A stretch of DNA of 14,112 bases from Lachnospiraceae bacterium (GTDB lineage Bacteria; Bacillota; Clostridia; Lachnospirales; Lachnospiraceae). The stretch spans positions 1 to 14,112 of the forward strand of contig DMLD01000052.1 in NCBI GenBank assembly GCA_003453515.1, in the 5' to 3' direction. Below the pieces are notes generated by a model. It searched no databases. It worked only from the letters and a program-made list of their open reading frames with translations, and was not told where the DNA came from. Made by a program: the position numbers and the translations under genes. Numbering within the stretch: position 1 is the first letter of the stretch; every line of letters begins with the position of its first letter. Positions 5,193 to 11,546 of this stretch are shown here, piece after piece.

Positions 5193-6496
5193 AGCATGCC
5201 ATAAAAAAGATATTCACTAAAAATGTCGGCTGGAAGCTCCTTTCCATCATAGCTGCCGCACTGTTTTGGCTCATAGTGATAAATATCATAGACCCCACGA
5301 CCAAGAGAACGTTTGAGGGGATACCGGTAGAGATACTCAACGAGACGGCGATAACCTCGGCGAACCAGGTCTATGAGATCGCGAGCGGAGATACGGTCGA
5401 TGTTACCATTACGTCAAAGAGAAGTGTTGTTGAGAGACTTAGGAGCAAGGATTTCAAGGCGACGGCGGATCTGGCGGAGCTCTCGTCGGTCAATGCGGTC
5501 AACATACAGGTCAAGTTGACCAAAAGCGTCAATGACGTTCCCTATGAGCTCGATTGGAACAACGCCGTTTTGAAGGTAAAGCTCGAGGACAGGGTGACGG
5601 AAAAATACAAGGTCTCTGTCGATCAGGAGGGAAGCCTCGGAGAGGGCTACGTGCTCGGAGATGTGACCGTAAAGCCCAATATCATCGAGGTATCCGGCGG
5701 AGCCTCCAAGATGAAGAGGATAGATCATGTCGGAGTGACCATAAAGCTTGACGGACAGACGGAGAAGTTCTCGACCAGAGCGAAGCCTATGGCTTATGAC
5801 AGCGTTGGAGATGTCATAGACGCCTCCAATCTCACGTTCTCGGAGACGGATGTCAAGGTGAGTGTCAGTGTCAGACAGACGATGGATGTACCGGTCGAGG
5901 TCAAGACGGTCGGTATGCCTGCGCAGGGATATCATCTGATACAAACGGACAGACAGCCCGAGACGATAAAGGTAAGTGCAGAGGATCCCGAAAAGCTCAA
6001 ATCCGACCTTAAGATATCCCTAGAGGTGGACATAGAGGGAGCTACGGCGGATGTCGAGAAGGAGATAGACATAAGCTCGTACCTTGGAAGTGATTATATC
6101 ATAGAGGACGAGATAACGGTGATCTCTGTCAGGTGTGAGATAGGTAAGAGCGGTGAGAGGACATTTTATCTGACCGGGGCGGATATAGAGGTCAGAAACA
6201 TGCCTGAGGGGCATTCCGTCAGCTTTACCGAGCCGGATAAGAGATACAAGGTGGAGCTCTCCGGGTCGGATGAAAAATTAAAGAATATCACTTTAAAGGA
6301 TCTTGGCGCATACATAGACATAGGTACTCTGGGAGAGGGGGTTCACAGCGTCGCGGTGAGCTTTTCACCGCCCGACGGAGTAAATATCGTAGGTCAGATC
6401 GCAGTCGAGATAGATATATCGGATATCGAAAGCGAAGCCACGGAGGCACCCGAGGAAACCGCGGAGCCGACGGACGAAAGCGAAGAAGAGGTATAA
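5189..6496 (+). CDS. cdaR: CdaR, YbbR-domain partner and regulator of CdaA
   Basis: A 435-residue protein with one N-terminal membrane segment (about residues 17-34, after K-N-V-G-W-K-L-L-S) and an outer part made of about four YbbR-like beta-rich repeats (approximately 45-130, 137-220, 228-310 and 325-408). The segment N-V-G-W-K-L-L-S-I...L-F-W-L is typical of CdaR N-termini. In Firmicutes CdaR binds CdaA in the membrane and modulates its activity. The C-terminal 25 residues are an acidic, Thr/Pro/Glu-rich tail that looks disordered. The ATG overlaps the cdaA stop by four bases. Unlike the common cdaA-cdaR-glmM order, no glmM follows; the operon ends at the terminator at 6498-6530. Confidence 0.93.
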   Translation: MKHAIKKIFTKNVGWKLLSIIAAALFWLIVINIIDPTTKRTFEGIPVEILNETAITSANQVYEIASGDTVDVTITSKRSVVERLRSKDFKATADLAELSSVNAVNIQVKLTKSVNDVPYELDWNNAVLKVKLEDRVTEKYKVSVDQEGSLGEGYVLGDVTVKPNIIEVSGGASKMKRIDHVGVTIKLDGQTEKFSTRAKPMAYDSVGDVIDASNLTFSETDVKVSVSVRQTMDVPVEVKTVGMPAQGYHLIQTDRQPETIKVSAEDPEKLKSDLKISLEVDIEGATADVEKEIDISSYLGSDYIIEDEITVISVRCEIGKSGERTFYLTGADIEVRNMPEGHSVSFTEPDKRYKVELSGSDEKLKNITLKDLGAYIDIGTLGEGVHSVAVSFSPPDGVNIVGQIAVEIDISDIESEATEAPEETAEPTDESEEEV

Positions 6497-6497
6497 A

Positions 6498-6530
6498 AAA
6501 GGGGACATCACACATCGTGATGTCCTCTTT
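6498..6530. terminator. Bidirectional intrinsic terminator between cdaR and the carboxyltransferase gene
   Basis: A 14-bp stem with one G-U pair, 6498-6511 (AAAGGGGACATCAC) with 6517-6530 (GTGATGTCCTCTTT), loop ACATC. Read on the minus strand the stem is followed by a run of T (TTTTTT), a classical terminator for the carboxyltransferase gene. On the plus strand it ends in TTT-GG-TTT, weaker but adequate after cdaR. It begins 2 bases after the cdaR stop. Confidence 0.9.
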
Positions 6531-6567
6531 GGTTTCTTCACAAGAGAAATGCCTGTATGGTTAATGC

Positions 6568-8079
6568 TTATAACGGGATATTGCCGTGCTTTTTGCTGAC
6601 GTGCTCCAGAGCCTTCTTGCTCCGGCATATCAGCAGATCTGCGTAGATGCGCTCTCTCGTTGCCTCCGGACGTATGACCTCATCTATATAGCCGTGCATG
6701 GCGGCGATCTCGGGGTTCATGAATTTTTCATTGTACTCGTCGATCTTCTCCTGACGGAAGGTAGCCTTTTCCTCCGGAGCCATATCCTTCATCTGCTTGC
6801 CGTAGAGTATGTCGGCGGCGCCCTCAGCACCCATGACAGCGATCTCGGCAGTGGGCCATGCGTATACAAAGTCGGCGCGAAGGTGCTTCGAGCTCATGGC
6901 GATATATGCTCCGCCGTAAGCCTTTCTGAGTATGACATTTATCTTTGTCGTTGTTGCCTCGGAGTAGGCGTAGAGTACCTTGGCACCGTGCCTTATGATA
7001 CCCTTGTACTCCTGATCCTTGCCCGGCATGAAGCCCGGAACATCCGTAAGCGTGATGATCGGTATATCGAATGAGTCGCAGTAGCGTATGAATCTTGCGA
7101 TCTTATCCGATGAATCACAGTCAAGCACACCCGCCATGACCTTGGGTTGATCGGAAATGATCCCGATGGTGATACCCTTTATCTTGCCGAAGCCTATGAC
7201 TACATTCTTGGCAAACTCCTCCATGATCTCCAGGAAGGATCCGGGGTCGACTATGCCCTTTATGATATCATGTATGTCGTAGCTCTGATTGTTGTGTTCA
7301 GGCAGGACGTGCGCTAAATCATCATTAAACTCCATATTATCCGTATAGTTTATATTCTGTTTTAACTCTAAATGCGATTTATTGCTGTCGTAGCAGGGCG
7401 GTATGATGTCGATGAGCTCACGAACCTTTTTGTAGCAGGTCTTCTCATCCGGCATGTGGAAGTGTGCGACCCCGCTCGTTCCCGCGTGGACTGCGGCACC
7501 GCCGAGCTCGTTTGCCGTGATGTCCTCATTTGTCACGCTTTTGATGACCTTCGGACCCGTGACAAACATCTGGGATATATCATCTATGACAAATATGAAG
7601 TCGGTGATTCCCGGAGAGTATACCGCACCGCCGGCGCAGTTGCCCGCTATGATGGATATCTGCGGAATGTATCCCGAGGCAAGAGTGTTGTAGTAGAATA
7701 TCTCACCGTATCCCGCAAGCGCGTTGATGCCCTCCTGTATTCTGGCGCCGCCGGAATCATTGATACCGATGATGGGGCATCTGTTTTCTATTGCCATGCG
7801 TATGGCGTTGGCGATCTTGAAGCCGTGCTGCTTTCCCAGCGTTCCGCCTATGACGGTGAAGTCCTCGGCGTATATCATGACCTCCTGACCGTTTACGGTC
7901 CCGTATCCGGTTATTACCCCGTCATAGGGAAACTGTCCCTTTTTTATATTGAAGGCATCCTCGAGATTGGTGATGCCCGAGCCTATCTCTCTGAACGAAT
8001 CCTCGTCAAGTATGGCACATATGCGCTCGAGAGCATGGAGCTTTCCGAGCTTGTGCTGCTTTTCCATATTGTAGTTCAT
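6568..8079 (-). CDS. Biotin-dependent acyl-CoA carboxyltransferase subunit (MmdA/PccB type)
   Basis: A 503-residue protein of the two-domain crotonase-fold carboxyltransferase family, which moves carboxyl between carboxybiotin and an acyl-CoA. N-terminal-domain motifs: D-S-G-G-A-R-I-Q-E-G (108-117) and G-N-C-A-G-G-A-V-Y-S-P (146-156). C-terminal-domain motifs: D-V-P-G-F-M-P-G-K-D-Q-E (346-357) and A-Y-G-G-A-Y-I-A-M (387-395), plus the family C-terminus K-K-H-G-N-I-P-L. These fit propionyl-CoA carboxylase beta, methylmalonyl-CoA decarboxylase alpha and related transcarboxylases; the choice among them is not visible. Compared with MmdA the N-terminal helical region is short. ATG 8079 has GGAGG 6 bases upstream and a near-consensus promoter at 8114-8142. 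No biotin carboxylase, biotin carrier or sodium-pump subunit is nearby, so partners must lie elsewhere. Confidence 0.92.
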   Translation of the reverse strand: MNYNMEKQHKLGKLHALERICAILDEDSFREIGSGITNLEDAFNIKKGQFPYDGVITGYGTVNGQEVMIYAEDFTVIGGTLGKQHGFKIANAIRMAIENRCPIIGINDSGGARIQEGINALAGYGEIFYYNTLASGYIPQISIIAGNCAGGAVYSPGITDFIFVIDDISQMFVTGPKVIKSVTNEDITANELGGAAVHAGTSGVAHFHMPDEKTCYKKVRELIDIIPPCYDSNKSHLELKQNINYTDNMEFNDDLAHVLPEHNNQSYDIHDIIKGIVDPGSFLEIMEEFAKNVVIGFGKIKGITIGIISDQPKVMAGVLDCDSSDKIARFIRYCDSFDIPIITLTDVPGFMPGKDQEYKGIIRHGAKVLYAYSEATTTKINVILRKAYGGAYIAMSSKHLRADFVYAWPTAEIAVMGAEGAADILYGKQMKDMAPEEKATFRQEKIDEYNEKFMNPEIAAMHGYIDEVIRPEATRERIYADLLICRSKKALEHVSKKHGNIPL

Positions 8080-8113
8080 TTTCTACCTCCATATGAAAGA
8101 AAATTTCCATATC

Positions 8114-8142
8114 AGTATACATTCAGAACAAAAAAAAGTCAA
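8114..8142 (-). promoter_or_regulatory. Sigma-A promoter for the carboxyltransferase gene
   Basis: On the minus strand TTGACT (8137-8142), a 17-base spacer starting with a T-run, then TATACT (8114-8119). The predicted start is near 8107, leaving a leader of about 28 bases. One of the two best promoter matches in the window, with the one at 8157-8185. Confidence 0.8.
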
Positions 8143-8156
8143 CGCAAAAACAATTC

Positions 8157-8185
8157 TTGCCAGTGTGCGGATTGTATGCTATAAT
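8157..8185 (+). promoter_or_regulatory. Sigma-A promoter for the surface-polymer export operon
   Basis: TTGCCA (8157-8162), 17 bases, TATAAT (8180-8185) with TG one base before it (extended -10). Predicted start near 8192, about 19 bases before the permease ATG. Its -35 lies 14 bases from the -35 of the divergent carboxyltransferase promoter, so the two polymerases would compete for space. Confidence 0.8.
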
Positions 8186-8210
8186 ATTGAAGTCTATGGA
8201 GGTTGACGAT

Positions 8211-9023
8211 ATGGGACAAAAGCTGAAGAATTTCAAAAAATACAGATTTTTGCTCAATGAGCTTGTCAAAAAAACGATCAAGCTCAGATACAGAAGATCG
8301 TATCTGGGGATATTGTGGACTTTGATAGAGCCGTTGCTTACCATGATCGTACTGACGATAGTATTCGGTCAGCTTCTCGGCAGGGATTCGACATCGCCCC
8401 TGTTCGCGGGAGTGCCGTTTCCGATCTATGTGCTCTCGGGAAGACTTTTGTACAGCTTTTTCTCATCCGCGAGCAACAGTGCGATGAAGAGTATACGTAA
8501 CAATGCATCAATGATCAAGAAGGTGTATGTGCCTAAGTATATATATCCGATATCCGCAGTGATGGCGAACTTTATCATATTTGTCATATCGCTCATCGTT
8601 TTGGGCGGAGTGGTGGCATTTTTCCTGATAAGGGGAGAGTACAACGCCTCGATCAACATCTACACGCTGTTGTCGCTGATACCGCTGGCGAATCTGTTCT
8701 TCCTCGGTATCGGTGTGGGAGTGCTTTTGTCAACGCTCAGCGTTTTTTTCAGGGATATGGAGTATCTGTGGAGCGTTATCCTGATGCTGATCATGTACTG
8801 CTCGGCGATATTTTACTTCCCGGACAGACTGGGCGAGGATGCGATGGTATTGCTAAAGTGCAATCCCTTGTTTGGTATCATACATAATTTCAGGATATCA
8901 TTTTTCGGACATTCCTTCGATTGGACCCTGATGCTCTACACCTGGGGATTTACGCTGGTCGTTATGCTGATCGGTTTTTATACGTTCTACAGAAAGCAGG
9001 ATAAGTTCATATTATATATTTGA
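8211..9023 (+). CDS. ABC-2 type polysaccharide/teichoic acid export permease (TagG/Wzm-like)
   Basis: The 270-residue product is the membrane half of an ABC exporter for lipid-linked polymers. It shows the family pattern: an N-terminal amphipathic stretch ending in L-R-Y-R-R-S-Y-L-G-I-L-W (25-36), about six membrane segments (roughly 38-56, 70-88, 112-140, 152-178, 186-203, 235-258), and the conserved F-F-R-D-M-E-Y loop (179-185) before the fifth. ATG 8211 is chosen because GGAGG is 8 bases upstream and the promoter lies at 8157-8185; an open frame extending to 8157 overlaps the promoter and is not used. The cognate ATPase follows after 25 bases. With tagD and a CDP-glycerol transferase downstream, the likely cargo is a glycerol-phosphate-containing wall polymer, flipped to the outer face. 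Confidence 0.92.
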   Translation: MGQKLKNFKKYRFLLNELVKKTIKLRYRRSYLGILWTLIEPLLTMIVLTIVFGQLLGRDSTSPLFAGVPFPIYVLSGRLLYSFFSSASNSAMKSIRNNASMIKKVYVPKYIYPISAVMANFIIFVISLIVLGGVVAFFLIRGEYNASINIYTLLSLIPLANLFFLGIGVGVLLSTLSVFFRDMEYLWSVILMLIMYCSAIFYFPDRLGEDAMVLLKCNPLFGIIHNFRISFFGHSFDWTLMLYTWGFTLVVMLIGFYTFYRKQDKFILYI

Positions 9024-9048
9024 TATAAACACGGGAATGGTGGTTATT

Positions 9049-9801
9049 ATGGCTGAGAATACAGCACTTAAGGTAGACAATGTGAGCATGAGGTTCAACT
9101 TAAGCTCCGAGAAGGTCGACAATATAAAGGAATACATCATAAAGCTTATCAAAAATGAGCTGATGTTTCAGGAATTCTGGGCATTGAAGGATGTAAGCTT
9201 CGAGGTGAAAAGGGGAGAGCGGCTCGGCATACTCGGGATGAACGGTGCCGGTAAGTCGACCCTGCTTAAAATCATAGCGGGAGTGATGAAGCCATCCGAG
9301 GGAAAGGTCACCGTCAATGGCAAGATAGCTCCGCTGCTGGAGCTTGGAGCGGGGTTCGATAAGCAGTATACGGGAGCCGAGAACATATACCTGTACGGAG
9401 CGATGCTTGGATATACCAAGGAGTTCATAGACAGGAAGTTCAAGGATATAGTAAGGTTTTCCGAGCTCGGAGACTTCATAAATGTTCCCATCAAGAATTA
9501 CAGCTCCGGGATGAAGGCAAGACTCGGGTTTTCGGTGGCGACAGTCGTTGAACCGGAAATACTGATACTCGATGAGGTGCTGAGCGTTGGCGACGCGAGA
9601 TTTCGAAGGAAGTGTGAGAAGCGCCTTAAGGGTATGTTTGACAAGGGCGTTACGGTGCTGTTTGTGTCACACTCCACCAAACAGGTGTTGCGGATGTGTG
9701 ACAAGGGGATACTCCTGGAGGGAGGAAGACTCATAGCAAAGGGAAGCGCCAAAGATGTAGTCAGCTTCTACGAGGCAAAGCTGACGGAGGATGAAAGTTA
9801 A
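9049..9801 (+). CDS. ABC transporter ATP-binding protein for surface polymer export (TagH/Wzt-like)
   Basis: The 250-residue nucleotide-binding subunit that pairs with the permease just upstream. Motifs in order: Walker A G-M-N-G-A-G-K-S-T (63-71), the polysaccharide-exporter form of the signature Y-S-S-G-M-K-A-R-L-G-F (151-161), Walker B I-L-I-L-D-E with V-L-S-V-G-D (171-182), and the switch His208 in V-S-H-S. The long N-terminal lead before Walker A, with F-W-A-L-K-D-V-S, is typical of TagH/Wzt/RfbB ATPases. There is no C-terminal polymer-recognition domain as in long Wzt proteins, so the short type applies. In-frame ATG 9037 would add four residues; ATG 9049 is preferred because the GGTGG at 9039-9043 lies before it, but neither ribosome site is strong. 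Confidence 0.92.
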   Translation: MAENTALKVDNVSMRFNLSSEKVDNIKEYIIKLIKNELMFQEFWALKDVSFEVKRGERLGILGMNGAGKSTLLKIIAGVMKPSEGKVTVNGKIAPLLELGAGFDKQYTGAENIYLYGAMLGYTKEFIDRKFKDIVRFSELGDFINVPIKNYSSGMKARLGFSVATVVEPEILILDEVLSVGDARFRRKCEKRLKGMFDKGVTVLFVSHSTKQVLRMCDKGILLEGGRLIAKGSAKDVVSFYEAKLTEDES

Positions 9802-9805
9802 GGAG

Positions 9806-9827
9806 ACACTGATCATACCGGTGTTTT
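9806..9827 (+). other. Weak hairpin between the ATPase gene and tagD
   Basis: ACACTG (9806-9811) can pair with CGGTGT (9819-9824), one G-U, loop of 7, followed by a short T-run. It could lower read-through into tagD, but the stem is short and the genes otherwise read as one operon. Listed at low confidence. Confidence 0.2.
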
Positions 9828-9858
9828 CAAAAATCCGTAACGAAAGGATATATAAGTC

Positions 9859-10242
9859 ATGAAAAAAGTAATAACCTACGGAACGTTTGATCTGTTTCAC
9901 ATGGGACATGTAAACCTTCTCAGGAGAGCCAAGGCGTTGGGAGACTACCTGATCGTGGTCGTATCCTCGGATGAGTTCAACGCCGGAAAGGGAAAAAAGG
10001 CGTATCACAGCTTCGAGGATCGCAAAAGGATACTCGAGGTATGCAGGTACGTTGACGAGGTGCTCCCCGAGTACACCTGGGAGCAGAAGGTAGACGACGT
10101 GGTAAACAACAATGTTGATATCTTTGTTATGGGAGATGATTGGGAAGGAAAGTTCGATTTTCTGAAGGAATACTGCGAGGTCATATATCTTCCGAGGACT
10201 GAGGGCATATCGACGACCAAGATCAAGGAAGACCTCAAATGA
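9859..10242 (+). CDS. tagD: Glycerol-3-phosphate cytidylyltransferase
   Basis: Makes CDP-glycerol from CTP and glycerol 3-phosphate, the activated donor for poly(glycerol phosphate) teichoic acids and related polymers. The 127-residue product has the family's usual size and motifs: Y-G-T-F-D-L-F-H (7-14) with the nucleotidyltransferase H-M-G-H signature (14-17), the G-D-D-W-E-G-K-F-D substrate segment (92-100), and R-T-E-G-I-S-T-T (113-120), the CTP-binding loop that marks this family. The start ATG 9859 has AAAGGA 11 bases upstream. The stop overlaps the start of the next gene (ATGA), whose predicted product consumes CDP-glycerol, so donor synthesis and use are translationally coupled. Close relatives handle other polyols, but the match to TagD is clear. 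Confidence 0.95.
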   Translation: MKKVITYGTFDLFHMGHVNLLRRAKALGDYLIVVVSSDEFNAGKGKKAYHSFEDRKRILEVCRYVDEVLPEYTWEQKVDDVVNNNVDIFVMGDDWEGKFDFLKEYCEVIYLPRTEGISTTKIKEDLK

Positions 10243-11411
10243 GCATCAAAAATCTGGGATACCGTCTTTTCGGCTTCATGTTCAGGGTGTTCAGGGTCTT
10301 TCCGATAAAGGAAAACAAAGCCTTTTTGATAGCTACTCATGATGACAGTAAAGAGGGGAACATAGCAGTAGCGGCTGCTGCCATACAAAAAAAGCGGCCT
10401 GATATGCGCTTTGTATGGATGAGGAAGAAGGATAAGGCTTCCCATCCGGTGACATTTTTTCTGAAAAAGGCATATCACATGGCGACCTCCTCGATCATTC
10501 TTTTGGACAATGTGTTCATGCCGATGGCGTATACGCGCATCTCGCCCAAGGTGAGGGTCATCCAGCTCTGGCACGGGACCGGTACGATCAAAAAATTCGG
10601 ACTGGACTCTGACGGCGAGGAAGTAGCGAGGATAGCAAGAGAGGGAAACAAGCGCATCACGTGGCTGACGGTCAACGGGGAACGGACAAGGGAGCAATAC
10701 AGGAGCGCCTTCGGGATAGAGCCCGGGAGAATACGCATGACGGGGCTTCCGAGAACCGATCTCCTTCTTGATGAAGGGTATATGAAAAAGGCAAGGCTCA
10801 GGTTTTTGGGCGGGATCAGAGGCAAGATCTCCGAGCCCGAGGTCAAGCGATATGTGCTGTACGCACCGACATTCAGAGATTCGGAGGCAGATGCTCCGAG
10901 GCTTATGCTCGATCTTGACATGTTTCTCGGATCGATGCCCGATGATGTGATACTTTTGCTGAGGTTCCACCCCTTTGTGGCAAAGAGCTTTTCAAACGGG
11001 GAGGGACTGATGAGGACCCTTAATGATAGGTACAAAAAGAGGGTTATCGATGTGTCGGGGTATAAGGGGGTGACGACTCTGCTGAGTGTTGCCGATGTGC
11101 TGATAACCGACTATTCGTCTATCATATTTGAATATGCCCTGACATACAAGCCGATGATTTTTTACGCGTATGATCTCAGCGATTTTGTGAAAAACGGCAG
11201 GGATTTTTATGAGAAATATGAGGATTTTGTCCCGGGAGCCGTAGCGCAAACCGAGAAGGAGCTGATACGTGAGACCAGAGCGGCACTCTTTGCTCTGGAC
11301 GAGGGTACGTTTGATACCGGGAGGATAAGGAGCTTTGTCGAGGATAATTATAAAAGGGCAGATGGACACGCGGCGGATCGCGTGGCTGATCTGGCGCTCA
11401 GGCAAGGCTGA
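10239..11411 (+). CDS. CDP-glycerol glycerophosphotransferase family protein (TagB/TagF-like)
   Basis: A 390-residue membrane-associated transferase that would add glycerol phosphate (or a related polyol phosphate) from CDP-glycerol to a lipid-linked acceptor. Family landmarks: Q-L-W-H-G-T-G-T-I-K-K-F-G (109-121) with catalytic-type His112, Y-A-P-T-F-R-D (208-214), L-R-F-H-P-F (241-246) with the second conserved His, and D-V-L-I-T-D-Y-S-S-I-I-F-E (286-298) that binds the donor phosphates. The N-terminal 20 residues are a hydrophobic-basic helix suited to membrane attachment. It lacks the long extra regions of large TagF proteins, so primase (TagB), short polymerase or polyribitol-type roles cannot be separated by sequence alone. 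Its ATG overlaps the tagD stop. It ends 12 bases before the promoter that drives the LytR-CpsA-Psr gene, with no clear terminator. Confidence 0.92.
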   Translation: MSIKNLGYRLFGFMFRVFRVFPIKENKAFLIATHDDSKEGNIAVAAAAIQKKRPDMRFVWMRKKDKASHPVTFFLKKAYHMATSSIILLDNVFMPMAYTRISPKVRVIQLWHGTGTIKKFGLDSDGEEVARIAREGNKRITWLTVNGERTREQYRSAFGIEPGRIRMTGLPRTDLLLDEGYMKKARLRFLGGIRGKISEPEVKRYVLYAPTFRDSEADAPRLMLDLDMFLGSMPDDVILLLRFHPFVAKSFSNGEGLMRTLNDRYKKRVIDVSGYKGVTTLLSVADVLITDYSSIIFEYALTYKPMIFYAYDLSDFVKNGRDFYEKYEDFVPGAVAQTEKELIRETRAALFALDEGTFDTGRIRSFVEDNYKRADGHAADRVADLALRQG

Positions 11412-11423
11412 GAGAAAAAAATC

Positions 11424-11452
11424 TCGACAAAACCAAATGTGTATAGTATAAT
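11424..11452 (+). promoter_or_regulatory. Promoter for the LytR-CpsA-Psr gene
   Basis: TCGACA (11424-11429), a 17-base spacer and perfect TATAAT (11447-11452). Predicted start near 11459, giving a leader of about 88 bases that contains the foldable region at 11460-11500. Read-through from the upstream operon is also possible because no terminator is seen before it. Confidence 0.65.
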
Positions 11453-11459
11453 GTCATTT

Positions 11460-11500
11460 GTTCATGGTAATAGCTGCTATTCACGATAAAAGCCGTGAAC
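11460..11500 (+). promoter_or_regulatory. Foldable leader of the LytR-CpsA-Psr gene with competing stems
   Basis: The 3' segment CCGTGAAC (11493-11500) can pair either with GTTCATGG (11460-11467, one G-U) or, as CGTGAA (11494-11499), with TTCACG (11480-11485). The two pairings exclude each other. Between them AATAGC-T-GCTATT (11469-11481) is a dyad, as in a protein-binding site. No U-run follows, so this is not a terminator as it stands. The structures are seen; regulation is inference. Confidence 0.3.
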
Positions 11501-11546
11501 AGTAACAAGGAAATGAGACAACAATAAAAAGGATCGGTGGATAATC

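Noticed and set aside
7372..8184. Long open frame on the plus strand opposite the carboxyltransferase gene
   Set aside because: It lies antisense to a protein with full family motifs, has no ribosome site and its translation resembles no protein; it is a shadow of the minus-strand gene.
10005..10970. Long minus-strand open frame across tagD and the CDP-glycerol transferase gene
   Set aside because: Antisense to genes with clear catalytic motifs; composition is that of a shadow frame.
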